A stretch of 31,116 nucleotides of DNA, taken from the NCBI GenBank assembly GCA_052148715.1, contig JBKQHQ010000045.1, positions 1-31,116 on the forward strand. The letters run 5' to 3'. The DNA is from JBKQHQ01 sp052148715 (GTDB lineage: Bacteria; Pseudomonadota; Alphaproteobacteria; Rhizobiales; Xanthobacteraceae). Made by a program: the position numbers and the translations under genes. Under the pieces are notes generated by a model that saw only the letters and a list, made by a program, of their open reading frames with translations, searched no databases and was not told the origin of the DNA. Positions within the stretch are counted from its first letter, which is position 1, and each line of letters starts with the position of its first letter. Below, in pieces: positions 22,568 through 31,089 of this stretch.

Positions 22568-24898
22568 CTAGTCACCAGAGCGCCGCATTGCCTCGTATAG
22601 CTTCGCCGGTGTCACCGGGATCTCGTCGATCGTGATTCCGTATTGAATGAGTGCGTCCTCGATGCCGGACGCGATCGCCGCCGCCGCCGGCACCGTCCCG
22701 GATTCGCCAACCCCCTTGATGCCGAGGGGGTTCTTGGTGCTGGGATATTCGACGAGAATAACGGTGATGTTGGGAGTCTCCGGGGCCGAAGGCAGCAGAT
22801 ACTCTCCGAGCCCCATCGTGAAGGGCTGGGCATTCTCGTCATAACCCATCCATTCGAAAAGGGCGTTGCCGATCCCGTGGACGACGCCGCCGTGAATCTG
22901 ACCTTCCACCAACTGCGGGTTTACGGCCTTTCCGCAGTCGTTGACCGCCACGTAAGTGAGAAGCTTGACGCCGCCGGTCGTTGGATCGACCTCCAGTTCG
23001 ACGGCGTGCGCGCCGATCCCGTAAGTGAGGGCGGATGTCTCGAAATTCACCGCGGCCTCAAGCCCGGGCGCAACGCCGGCGACCATCTTGTATCCGGGCG
23101 CCCCTGCCAACGAGTCCGCGACCTCCCCCAAGCTCAAGGCCCGATTGGTCCCTGGCGCCCGAATCATCCCATCCCGGAGATCGAGCTCGGACGCCGGCAC
23201 TTCGAGCAGCTTGGCCGCCGCGGCGAGCGCCTTCTCGCGGACGGCTTTGGCGGCGAGGTGTGTCGAGCTACCTGCGGTCACCGTCTGACGGCTTGCAAAC
23301 CCGCCCAACCCGAGTTGCACCGTCGCCGTGTCGCCGCACACGACCGTGATGTCTTCAGGCCTGACACTGAGCTGGTCGGCGGTGATCTGCGCGAGGACCG
23401 TTTTGAGCCCCTGGCCCATCGCATTCGCCCCGGTGTAGACCGATACGCGACCGGATCGTCCGACCCGAACGATCGCTGATTCGAACGGACCGCGGCCGGA
23501 CCCCTTCATGCCGGTCGAAATTCCAAAGCCCCGCAGCTTTCCTTGGCTCTTGGCCCGCGCCCTCCGCGCCTCGAATCCGGTATAGTCCGCCCGCTCGAGG
23601 GCCAGCTTGAGGCATGCCGGGAAATCGCCGCTCTCGTAGATGATCTTGCTGCCGGAGCGCGACTGCATCGGCGTCTCGTAGGGCATCGCCGGCGCTGGTA
23701 CGAGGTTTCTGAAACGCACCTCCGCGCGATCGAGGCGAAGGTCGCGAGCGATGGCATCCAGAATTCGCTCCATGGCGAAGCAGCCTTCCGGATATCCGGC
23801 GCCGCGTACCGGAGCGGTCGGCACTTTGTTGGTCTCGACGACCGAGACGTCGAGTCTGTAGTTGGGCAGAACGTAAGGGCCGGGCACGTTCGTCGAGGCA
23901 TTGTACGCCAGATTGATGCCTTGGAGCGTGTAGGCGCCGGCATCGTGCACCATGCTGCCGCTCACGCCCAAGAGGCGACCGTCGTTGTCGAAGCCGACCT
24001 CGATCTCCCAGAACTGGTCGCGCTCCTGGATCGAAGCCATGAAGTGCTCGCGACGATCCTCGATCCATTTGACTGGGCGCCCCAGCAGCCTGCTAGCCGC
24101 CGAAATCGCCACCTCCTCCGGGTAGAGAATGAACTTTGCCCCGAATCCGCCGCCCACGTCGGGAGCAATCACCCGAACTTTGTTTTCATCGAGCCCGAGC
24201 ATTCGCATGATGAAGTAGCGGGCCTCATGCGCAAGCTGAGTCGATGTCCAGACGGTGAGAGCCCCCGCTTCTGTATCGTATTCGGCGACCACGCCGCGGC
24301 ACTCGATCGGGTGCGCACCGCCACGGTGCTGCTTGAGCTTGATCGTCTTGCGGCGTGGCGCTGACCCGATGGCGCCGCCTGCATCGCCGTACTGCTGCGA
24401 GAAGCTGATGAGCAGGTTGCCGCGCCGGTTGATGTGCGCATCGGCTGCTCCCTGATCTAAAGCGTCCCAGCAATCGGCGGCGGCCGGCAGTGGATCGATG
24501 TCGAGCCCGATAGCGCCGATGGCGTCCTCGGCAATATAACGGTCCTCGGCAACCACCAAGGCGATAGCCTCGCCGACATACGCCACTTCCGTGGAGGCCA
24601 GTATGAACGGCGAGATGTTCGGCGGCAGCACGTCACTCGGAAACTGAAGCGGCAATCGGTCGGCCGTCAGAACCGACCTGAGGTCGGCCAGTGTATAGAC
24701 CGCGCTTACCCCGAGCAGCCGACGGGCCCCGGTCACATCCAATGAGCGGACGATGCCGTGTGCCACGGGGCTGCGCAAGAAAGCTGCTTCGAGTTGGCCC
24801 GGACGGTGGATGTCGTCGACGAAGCGACCACGGCCTCGCACCAGCGCGGGATCTTCGAGACGCGGATAGCTTCGGCCGACATACGTTGGCGTGCTCAT
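22568..24898 (-). CDS. Molybdenum hydroxylase large subunit (xanthine dehydrogenase / CoxL-like)
   Basis: Molybdopterin-binding subunit of a three-part xanthine-oxidase-family hydroxylase, which inserts water-derived oxygen into aromatic or N-heteroaromatic rings. 776 aa. Seen: the N-terminal RLEDPALVRGRGRFVDDI start of the Ald_Xan_dh domain, the glycine-rich VRVIAPDVGGGFGAKF (residues 241-256), PVRGAGYPEG (363-372) and the C-terminal GVGESG with the catalytic Glu near 732. The CO-dehydrogenase active-site loop AYRCSFR is absent and replaced by PVRGAGYPEG, so it is not a form I CO dehydrogenase. Its ATG overlaps the stop codon of the 2Fe-2S subunit (ATGA), so the two are translationally coupled. 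Confidence 0.94.
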   Translation of the reverse strand: MSTPTYVGRSYPRLEDPALVRGRGRFVDDIHRPGQLEAAFLRSPVAHGIVRSLDVTGARRLLGVSAVYTLADLRSVLTADRLPLQFPSDVLPPNISPFILASTEVAYVGEAIALVVAEDRYIAEDAIGAIGLDIDPLPAAADCWDALDQGAADAHINRRGNLLISFSQQYGDAGGAIGSAPRRKTIKLKQHRGGAHPIECRGVVAEYDTEAGALTVWTSTQLAHEARYFIMRMLGLDENKVRVIAPDVGGGFGAKFILYPEEVAISAASRLLGRPVKWIEDRREHFMASIQERDQFWEIEVGFDNDGRLLGVSGSMVHDAGAYTLQGINLAYNASTNVPGPYVLPNYRLDVSVVETNKVPTAPVRGAGYPEGCFAMERILDAIARDLRLDRAEVRFRNLVPAPAMPYETPMQSRSGSKIIYESGDFPACLKLALERADYTGFEARRARAKSQGKLRGFGISTGMKGSGRGPFESAIVRVGRSGRVSVYTGANAMGQGLKTVLAQITADQLSVRPEDITVVCGDTATVQLGLGGFASRQTVTAGSSTHLAAKAVREKALAAAAKLLEVPASELDLRDGMIRAPGTNRALSLGEVADSLAGAPGYKMVAGVAPGLEAAVNFETSALTYGIGAHAVELEVDPTTGGVKLLTYVAVNDCGKAVNPQLVEGQIHGGVVHGIGNALFEWMGYDENAQPFTMGLGEYLLPSAPETPNITVILVEYPSTKNPLGIKGVGESGTVPAAAAIASGIEDALIQYGITIDEIPVTPAKLYEAMRRSGD

Positions 24899-25398
24899 GG
24901 CGTCACGCCCTCTGCCGCGCGCATCTTGGCAGCTGCCGCCAGCGCCGCCTTGACGATGTTGTGATATCCCGTGCAGCGGCAAAGATTGCCGGAGATGGCT
25001 TCCCGGACGTCCTCCTCGCTTGGGTTTGGGTTATCCGACAGGAACTCGACCAGCGACAGGATGATTCCGGGCGTGCAATAGCCGCATTGAATCCCGTGAT
25101 GCTCCGCAAATGCCTGCTGGAGCGGATGCAGCCCCGCCTCCGACGCCATCGACTCGATCGTGCGGATCTCGCTATCCTCAGCCTGAACCGCAAGCATCAG
25201 GCAGCTGCGAACCGCCAAACCATCGACGAGCACGGTGCAAGCTCCGCACACACCCTGCTCGCATCCAACATGGGTTCCAGTCAGCATCAGCGTGTGACGG
25301 AGAAAATCAACGAGTGTCTTTCGCGGCTCGGCCACCCCCGAACGCCTCTGCCCGTTGACGGTTAGCGATATCTCGCGAGCGGATGCGGCTTCGCTCAT
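24895..25398 (-). CDS. Molybdenum hydroxylase 2Fe-2S subunit (CoxS-like)
   Basis: Small electron-transfer subunit carrying two 2Fe-2S clusters. Plant-type cluster ligands: Cys46, Cys51, Cys54 and Cys66 (GCEQGVCGAC...C). Second cluster: Cys105, Cys108, Cys140 and Cys142 (QCGYC and LCRC). 167 aa, standard for CoxS/NdhS-type subunits. The ATG overlaps the stop codon of the FAD subunit by ATGA, and the downstream large subunit overlaps it in the same way. Passes electrons from the Mo centre to FAD. Confidence 0.96.
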   Translation of the reverse strand: MSEAASAREISLTVNGQRRSGVAEPRKTLVDFLRHTLMLTGTHVGCEQGVCGACTVLVDGLAVRSCLMLAVQAEDSEIRTIESMASEAGLHPLQQAFAEHHGIQCGYCTPGIILSLVEFLSDNPNPSEEDVREAISGNLCRCTGYHNIVKAALAAAAKMRAAEGVTP

Positions 25399-26270
25399 TT
25401 TGATTTCTCGCGTATCATATCCGACCAAGCCTCCGTCAAAGCCGCCTTCGCCATCGCCGCGCCGACCTGTCCGCGATAGGCGGCCGCATAAAACCGGTCG
25501 TCCAACGTGGCATGGGCGGCACAGAGCTTTGCTGCCGCCGCGAGCAGCGCCGCCGACGGCGGTGCATCGAGCAGCATGGCTTCGGCGTCGCGCGCGCGGA
25601 CCGGCATTTCCGCAATCCCGAACAACGCGAGCCTGGCGCGACGGATGACGTGCCGTGCGTCGCATTCGAGCAGAGCAGTTGCGCCGGCGACGGCGAAATC
25701 ACCCAAGCGGCGGGCAAATTCCGCGAACCCGGTCCCGACCTGACGGAGCGTCTTTGGAAATCGTACGCGGACCAAGATCTCGTCCGCAGCAAGCGCCGTG
25801 GACATGAACGAGACCGGGAATTGCTCCATCGGCAGAGCGCGCTCTCCGCTTGGACCATGCAGGTCGAGCACGGCATCATAGGCCAAAGTCACCGCCGGAA
25901 GCTCGGCCGCCGGGTCAAGCTGACACAGGCTACCGCCGATCGTTCCCCGGTTGCGGGTCTGAAAGTGCCCGACGTGCCGTAGCGCTTTCGATATCAGCGG
26001 CAATTGGGCTTTGACCAGCGGAGATTTTTCCAACGTCCGCTGTCGCGTCATCGTGCCGATGGCGATCTCGTCCTGCGTCTCGACAATCCGGTCGAGGCCC
26101 TCGATGCGACGAAGATCGATGACCCGATCTGGAATCACGTACCTCAAATTGAGCATCGGCATGAGCGATTGCCCGCCGGCAAGCAGGCGCGCGTTGTCGC
26201 TTTGCGCGAGCAAGCCGATCGCTTCGCCGACGCTCGTCGGCGCAAAATACTCGAACCGAGGCGGCTTCAC
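25395..26270 (-). CDS. Molybdenum hydroxylase FAD-binding subunit (CoxM-like)
   Basis: FAD subunit of the same hydroxylase. Pyrophosphate-binding motifs are AGGQSL (residues 31-36) and TIGGSL (110-115). Domain order is FAD_binding_5 followed by the CO_deh_flav_C-like part (from about 170). It starts with GTG behind GGAGGAGG. 291 aa, normal. First gene of the coxM-coxS-coxL-type operon on the minus strand, divergent from the ABC binding protein. The physiological electron acceptor is not indicated. Confidence 0.95.
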   Translation of the reverse strand: MKPPRFEYFAPTSVGEAIGLLAQSDNARLLAGGQSLMPMLNLRYVIPDRVIDLRRIEGLDRIVETQDEIAIGTMTRQRTLEKSPLVKAQLPLISKALRHVGHFQTRNRGTIGGSLCQLDPAAELPAVTLAYDAVLDLHGPSGERALPMEQFPVSFMSTALAADEILVRVRFPKTLRQVGTGFAEFARRLGDFAVAGATALLECDARHVIRRARLALFGIAEMPVRARDAEAMLLDAPPSAALLAAAAKLCAAHATLDDRFYAAAYRGQVGAAMAKAALTEAWSDMIREKSK

Positions 26271-26522
26271 GGCCCCCTCCTCCAGTCCGGTACGGCGGCG
26301 TGGAATTGAGAAATATGCCCGCAGCCTCGCTTCGAAATATCTTCCTCACGCCCGATATCTAGCCTTCGACGCTCGCGCTCTTCGCTGTGGCGATGCACGC
26401 CTGATGATCTCTCTGCACGGAAGCCGCTCATTGACGACCTGACGTGCGCTGGCTAGCGTCTTAACGCGCTAACTTGACATAGAGTGTCGCCCCCGAAAAG
26501 AGGCGAGCAACCGGAGACCTGG
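26271..26522. promoter_or_regulatory. Divergent promoter region of hydroxylase and importer
   Basis: A 252-base spacer between two divergent operons. A near-palindrome TTAACGCGCTAA (about 26461-26472) is followed by TTGACA (26474-26479), a consensus -35 box for the importer; no clear -10 is seen 17 bases later. Shared regulation of uptake and hydroxylation is plausible. Confidence 0.45.
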
Positions 26523-27536
26523 ATGAAGCGTCCTGCCCAACGCATCTCGTCCCCATTGATGCTGCTCGGCCTGGTGCTGTTTGCATCCTGCAACGGCGCC
26601 CTCAGTGCGTTCGCCCAAGACAAGATAAGGCTTGTATTCCCGACAACGCCGACGACCCTATTTCTGCCGTACTACGTCGCCCAACAAAAGGGCTGGTTGC
26701 CGGGCCTCGCGATCGAGGAATCGTATGTGACCGGCGATTCCAACGCGATAAGAGCAGTTCTGTCCGACCAGGCGGATTTCGGCGCAGGCGTTGGCACATT
26801 CGCCGTACTATCCGCACTCGAGGCTGGCGCGGATCTCAAAGCCGTTGGTTCGTGGTCCCCCTTGCCCGATTACAACGTCGTCATTGCTGCTGGCAAGGGG
26901 AAGACCGTAGCCGATCTCGCCGGCAAGATCATTGCGACCTCAGGCCCCGGGGCTCTCCCCGATCAATTGCCGCGGATCCTGATGCGCAAATACAACGTTG
27001 ACGATACGAGCGCCAAGTTCATTCAGGTCGGAGGCCATCCGGTTCGACTGCAGGCCGTACTGGGTGGCCGCGCTGACGCGACCCTTGTCAACACCGTCAC
27101 GGCGCTCGATTCCATCGAGACGGGCGCGGTCTCGCTCGTCGCCCGGATTTCCAAGGAATTTCCCAAATTGGGGTACGTCTGGAACGTTGCGCGGGTCTCG
27201 ACCCTCGCGGACGAGAAGAAACGCGCCGCGGTGCAACTCCTGACAACCGCCGGAATTCGCGGCGCCCAATTCATCATGCAGTCGCCTGAGGAGGCGGCGG
27301 CGATCTTGCATCAGCGCGTGTCCTCGCTCGGGCTGGACTTGTCGCTCAAAGTCATCAAGGATCTGAACAACGACGGCGTTTGGGGGACTGATGGCGGACT
27401 TAACCCCGGCATCATCGAGTACACCATCGCCACCGGCTCCGAGTTGCGCGTTTTGAAAAGACAATTGGCTTCCGCGTCTATTTCGGACACGACATTCGTC
27501 GACACCGCCATGAAGTCCGTCGGGCCGGTGAAATAG
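26523..27536 (+). CDS. NitT/TauT-type ABC transporter substrate-binding protein
   Basis: Periplasmic binding protein (NMT1/SsuA-like type 2 fold) delivering a small acid or sulfonate-like ligand to the adjacent importer. ATG preceded by GGAG six bases upstream. The signal peptide covers about residues 1-31 (ALSAFAQ), with a possible but imperfect lipid Cys. Family features: KIRLVFPTTPTTLFLPYYVAQQKGWL (N-lobe), SDQADFGAGVGTFAVLSALEAGADLKAVG, then a GKIIATSGPGALPDQLPRILMRKYNV hinge. 337 aa, normal. It is 10 bases upstream of the ATPase. The ligand is unknown, but the neighbouring hydroxylase suggests an aromatic acid. Confidence 0.9.
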   Translation: MKRPAQRISSPLMLLGLVLFASCNGALSAFAQDKIRLVFPTTPTTLFLPYYVAQQKGWLPGLAIEESYVTGDSNAIRAVLSDQADFGAGVGTFAVLSALEAGADLKAVGSWSPLPDYNVVIAAGKGKTVADLAGKIIATSGPGALPDQLPRILMRKYNVDDTSAKFIQVGGHPVRLQAVLGGRADATLVNTVTALDSIETGAVSLVARISKEFPKLGYVWNVARVSTLADEKKRAAVQLLTTAGIRGAQFIMQSPEEAAAILHQRVSSLGLDLSLKVIKDLNNDGVWGTDGGLNPGIIEYTIATGSELRVLKRQLASASISDTTFVDTAMKSVGPVK

Positions 27537-27546
27537 GCGCGGAAAC

Positions 27547-28413
27547 ATGCAGGAGTTGCAATCGCGCGCGGCGCCGGAGCAACTTCTCGACGGAATCGGA
27601 TTGACGAAATCGGATACCCCGCTCGCGCTGTCGTTTGACCGCGTCAGCAAGTTTTTCCCGGCACGAGAGTCGACCGCCGCCGAGGCGGGCTCGTTCGTCG
27701 CTCTCAAAAACGTCTCCATGGAGATACGGCAAGGCGAGTTTATTACGCTTCTCGGCCCCAGTGGTTGCGGAAAGACGACGCTTCTAAAAATGGCCGCCGG
27801 CCTCTTGCGACCGGATGAAGGCGCGATCACGATTGCGGGGCGGCCCGTAAAGGCGCCGCGCCGGGACGCCTGCATGGTGTTCCAGAACTTCGGGCTGCTC
27901 CCTTGGCGAACCGCGAGCGGCAATGTCGAGTTTCCGCTGGAACTCGACCGAGTAGCCAAGAAAGAGCGGGCACATCGTGCAAGGCACTATCTCCAACTGG
28001 TCGGGCTTGGATCGTTCCCCGATCACTATCCGCACGAGCTCTCGGGTGGAATGCAGCAGCGGGTGGGAATCGCTCGCGCAATGATGCGGGAGCCGTTTCT
28101 GATCTTCATGGACGAGCCGTTCGGCGCGCTCGATGCCCAGTCGCGCGAGCAGCTCCAGCTCGATTTTCTCAAGATCTGGAACGCCAAGCGCATGACTGTA
28201 CTCTTCGTCACGCACAGCATCGACGAGGCGCTGGTGCTGTCGGATCGCATCTTCGTTTTTGCATCGCTGCCGGGCCGGTTGACGTCGGTCGTGCCGTCGC
28301 CGTTTGCCGCGGATCGGTTGACCGAGGACATCAGATCGCGGCCGGACTTCGGCGCCATGCGCGGCGAGCTTCGCAAACTGCTCGACCCCTCCCGGCCCGA
28401 TGCGACGGTTTGA
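27547..28413 (+). CDS. NitT/TauT-type ABC transporter ATP-binding protein
   Basis: Cytoplasmic ATPase of the importer. Walker A GPSGCGKTT (residues 70-78), Q-loop Gln113 in VFQNFGLLPW, signature LSGGMQQR (165-172), Walker B LIFMDE (185-190), then the D-loop in GALDAQ and the switch His in FVTHSIDEA. The N-terminus has about 25 extra residues before the ABC domain (LSFDRVSKFF). 288 aa, close to SsuB/TauB/NrtD. GGAAAC precedes the ATG. The permease start follows or overlaps its stop codon. Confidence 0.94.
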   Translation: MQELQSRAAPEQLLDGIGLTKSDTPLALSFDRVSKFFPARESTAAEAGSFVALKNVSMEIRQGEFITLLGPSGCGKTTLLKMAAGLLRPDEGAITIAGRPVKAPRRDACMVFQNFGLLPWRTASGNVEFPLELDRVAKKERAHRARHYLQLVGLGSFPDHYPHELSGGMQQRVGIARAMMREPFLIFMDEPFGALDAQSREQLQLDFLKIWNAKRMTVLFVTHSIDEALVLSDRIFVFASLPGRLTSVVPSPFAADRLTEDIRSRPDFGAMRGELRKLLDPSRPDATV

Positions 28414-28415
28414 TC

Positions 28416-29177
28416 GTGGCGCTGCGTCCGAATCTCATCCGGGTTATTTCGGTGGCCGTGTTCTTTGCGGTCTGGGAGTACTTCGGACACCATTCCAATC
28501 CGATTTTCCTGGTGCCCCCGAGCGCGGTGTTCGGAGCGTTCGTGGAGCTTCTGCGCGACGGCAGCCTGATCACGGCCACGAAGCAAAGCCTGTATCCGTT
28601 CTGCACCGGTCTCGCGATCACGATCGTCGGCGGGATCGCGATCGGTGTCGTGATGGCCCAGATTCCGTTCCTCGAATATGTTCTGGACCCGTTTGTGAAT
28701 GCCTTCTACGCGATCCCCCGCATTGCGCTCGTGCCGCTGATCATTCTGTGGGTCGGGTTGGAGTTCGGCGGCAAAGTGACGATCCTCGTTTCGGTGGCGA
28801 TCTTCCCTGTGATCGTGAATACCTATGCCGGAATCAAGGACGTCCGCGGCTCGATGATCGAGATCGGTAGGGCCTATTGCGCCACCCCATGGCAGATTTT
28901 CATGAAAATCGTCATACCTGCGGCGATCCCATTCATAATGGCGGGTGTCCGCCTCTCGGTCGGCTTGGCCATCATCGGGATTGTCGTCGGCGAGTTCTTT
29001 ACCGCGCTCGGAGGCCTCGGCGGAATGATCGTCGACTACGCAAACAACTTCCAAACGGCGAAGCTGTTCGTGCCCGTGCTGGTCATCGCCTTGGTCGGCG
29101 TTGTTCTGACCGAGATCGTCGCCGCCATCGAGCGCAGACTTTCGCGTTGGCGGATATCCGAGAAGGAGCGGTTCTAA
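28416..29177 (+). CDS. NitT/TauT-type ABC transporter permease
   Basis: Inner-membrane permease of the importer, BPD_transp_1 type, about 253 aa with six hydrophobic segments. The EAA-loop motif is the GSMIEIGRAYCATPWQIFMKIVIPAAIPFIMAG region. The start is uncertain: no ATG in frame is suitable, so GTG at 28416, two bases after the ATPase stop codon, was chosen. A TTG at 28410 overlaps that stop codon and would add two residues. No clear ribosome-binding site suggests translational coupling. It completes the three-gene importer (binding protein, ATPase, permease). Confidence 0.9.
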   Translation: MALRPNLIRVISVAVFFAVWEYFGHHSNPIFLVPPSAVFGAFVELLRDGSLITATKQSLYPFCTGLAITIVGGIAIGVVMAQIPFLEYVLDPFVNAFYAIPRIALVPLIILWVGLEFGGKVTILVSVAIFPVIVNTYAGIKDVRGSMIEIGRAYCATPWQIFMKIVIPAAIPFIMAGVRLSVGLAIIGIVVGEFFTALGGLGGMIVDYANNFQTAKLFVPVLVIALVGVVLTEIVAAIERRLSRWRISEKERF

Positions 29178-29529
29178 CCGCGAGAGGCGTGTGCACGAGC
29201 GCGGCGCCAGTCGTCCGAACGTATGGCGACCCCGAGGAGCGCCGCGTCGGCATCGATTGCGCCGCGGGCAAGACGAAGCAGCTTTGCGCTTTCAGTCCCG
29301 GCAGCGGCCGCGAACAGTTCATCGGCCTGGTCAAGGCATAGATAGAATGGGAAGCGGGTAAAGCCGCTCGGAAATGAGCGCGCGGCGCGCCGCGCTTTGC
29401 CACGGCTCGGGCAGTAGAGGGGCGAAGGACTCCGGCGTTGCCAGCCGCTGGCGCAGGTTGGCGCGGCCCCGCCCGCAGCTTGCGGCGCGGCGGCTCTGTG
29501 CCACAGAGAGACGAGCGGCGTCGCGGCAA
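29178..29529. other. Intergenic region of uncertain content (about 350 bases)
   Basis: Between the permease and the cyclic-nucleotide-domain protein. A minus-strand frame (29174-29566) is open and has a helical C-terminus (AKLLRLARGAIDADAALLG), but no ribosome-binding site or family. It may be a degenerate gene remnant. No other feature is seen. Confidence 0.4.
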
Positions 29530-30177
29530 TCATGCGGTCGTGGGTGGAGCACAGACGGTCTTGCACATGGCTAATTCGCTCTCAAGGCGTGCGATATCGG
29601 CAAACAGCCGTCGTGTACTGAGCTGGAGAAAATAAAATCCGAATTGAGGGTTCTGATAGTAAAGCTGTTGCACCTGATCGTAGGTGATCTGCAATACCTC
29701 TCCGTTCTCGGTGCATTCGAGCGTTTGCGTGCGCAATTGGCTCGGCGCCAACAGTGCCAACTCTCCGGTGACTTGGCCAGGCAGGACGTCGAATCCCAGC
29801 TCGGTCAAGCGATAGCGTCCCGAGACGACAAAATAGAGTTCAGTGGCAGGGTCGCCCTTTCGAAACAGGACTTCGCCGCTAGCTGTCCGGCGAGTTGAGG
29901 TAAATGGCTTGAGCCAATCCATCTTGAGATCTGCGCGCGCCGCCTCACTCACCTGTTTTGTGAGCCGGAGTATCTCACGCAGCCGCAGGCTGTTAAGCGG
30001 CAAGAGTATGAGATGGAGAACTAGGACTGGATACAATCCGCCGAGATATCCGTACACGATGAAAATGCAGTTGCTGCAAATTCCAACAATACGCAGCGGA
30101 ATCATTGTCTTCATGTAGAAGGTCAGAAAGACGAGCGTGGCCGCAACATAACCGGCGACTTCTGCGACAAGGATCAT
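29530..30177 (-). CDS. Membrane protein with C-terminal cyclic-nucleotide-binding (Crp-like) domain
   Basis: The ATG with GGGGAGAG upstream was chosen over an ATG six residues earlier. The N-terminal third has about three hydrophobic segments (residues 2-22, 27-46, 48-63). A cNMP-binding fold follows at about 85-195 (FTSTRRTASGEVLFRKGDPATELYFVVSGRYRL, then GELALLAPSQLRTQTLEC). The phosphate-binding cassette Gly-Glu-Leu-Ala-Leu-Leu and the later Arg-Thr are present, though the Pro before Arg is lacking. No DNA-binding helix-turn-helix is present, so it is not a transcription factor. It may be a membrane sensor of cyclic nucleotide or a similar ligand. 215 aa. Its partners are unknown. Confidence 0.8.
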   Translation of the reverse strand: MILVAEVAGYVAATLVFLTFYMKTMIPLRIVGICSNCIFIVYGYLGGLYPVLVLHLILLPLNSLRLREILRLTKQVSEAARADLKMDWLKPFTSTRRTASGEVLFRKGDPATELYFVVSGRYRLTELGFDVLPGQVTGELALLAPSQLRTQTLECTENGEVLQITYDQVQQLYYQNPQFGFYFLQLSTRRLFADIARLESELAMCKTVCAPPTTA

Positions 30178-31089
30178 GTGTTGCTCTCCCCGCATACAAT
30201 CAGTTTACGGCGACTTCACCAGATCGCTCGGTACCTCAGGCGTGAGAATGATCGCCAAGCGATCCTTCAAATCCAGAAAATGCCTTGCCGCTGCCAACCG
30301 CGGAGGCAGCGATTGACGTTTTCCTGCATTCCGCCCGCCATTTCCGCAAGCTCATTCCGAGACAGGGAAAGCTTCATGGACCCGCCGTGCGTGGAGTGCT
30401 GTGCGTATTGCAGCAGAGACTTGGCCAGCCGCACCGGAAGATCGAAGAAAGAGTCGCCTCATACTGTTCGAGGCCGAGGCTCCACAACCACCGTCCTAGG
30501 TCCACGATGCTGCCCTAAATCCGCCTCGGCGCAGGATTGATCAGGCGCAAATGGGTGTCCAGGGGGTCCGCAATTGTGAAGGGCCATTCCCGCCCGGGCT
30601 GCGTCGGTGTCTTACGGCAGGAACGGTCCGGAAGCTGCCGCGAGTCCTCACGATTTCGTGACCACGGGACGTGCTAGGAGCCGGCAAGATCCAACATTGA
30701 TCCTACGGCCCGCGTCATCGCCGGTCTCAAGATGGCCCGGCCAAGCGCGCCAAGCCTTTTCAAGCGCTTCGGCGGCAAGCTTCAAGGTAAGCTCACCGGT
30801 GTGGAGCGCTCGACCCGGTGCTGCAGCCTGTCCGGCGTATAGTCCACGGAAGTCCGTCGAGCCCTTAGACTCTGCCTTCCTGCGCAATGGTTCGGCGCAG
30901 CTATGCCCAAGAGGAAAGATGGAACGCCGGTTGCGAATGGTCCTACCTCGCGGACAATGCGATTGACGAAAACACGAGCGCGCGGCCCCGTTAGTCCTAC
31001 TGAGTCATAACGGCCTGAGTCAGAAGGCCGCATTCGATTTTTATTGAGAATCAGTGCCTTGTCGAGCCTCACGTAGGTGGAGGGTTGAG
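30178..31089. other. Gene-poor region (about 900 bases)
   Basis: Several open frames exist on both strands (for example 30607-30966 plus and 30648-30887 minus). None has a credible ribosome-binding site, signal peptide or recognisable domain, and the opposing frames overlap each other. I see no RNA gene or repeat. Confidence 0.5.

Noticed and set aside
22568..26270. Carbon monoxide dehydrogenase (form I)
   Set aside because: The large subunit lacks the AYRCSFR active-site loop and has PVRGAGYPEG instead, so it belongs to the broader molybdenum hydroxylases.
29174..29566. 130-codon minus-strand open frame as a real gene
   Set aside because: Overlaps the start of nothing recognisable, lacks a ribosome-binding site, overlaps the end of the cyclic-nucleotide-domain gene and has low-complexity Arg/Ala/Pro content; possibly a gene remnant.
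30607..30966. 119-codon plus-strand open frame
   Set aside because: Competes with overlapping minus-strand frames, has no domain and its composition (Ser, Arg, Pro, Ala) is typical of non-coding GC-rich DNA.
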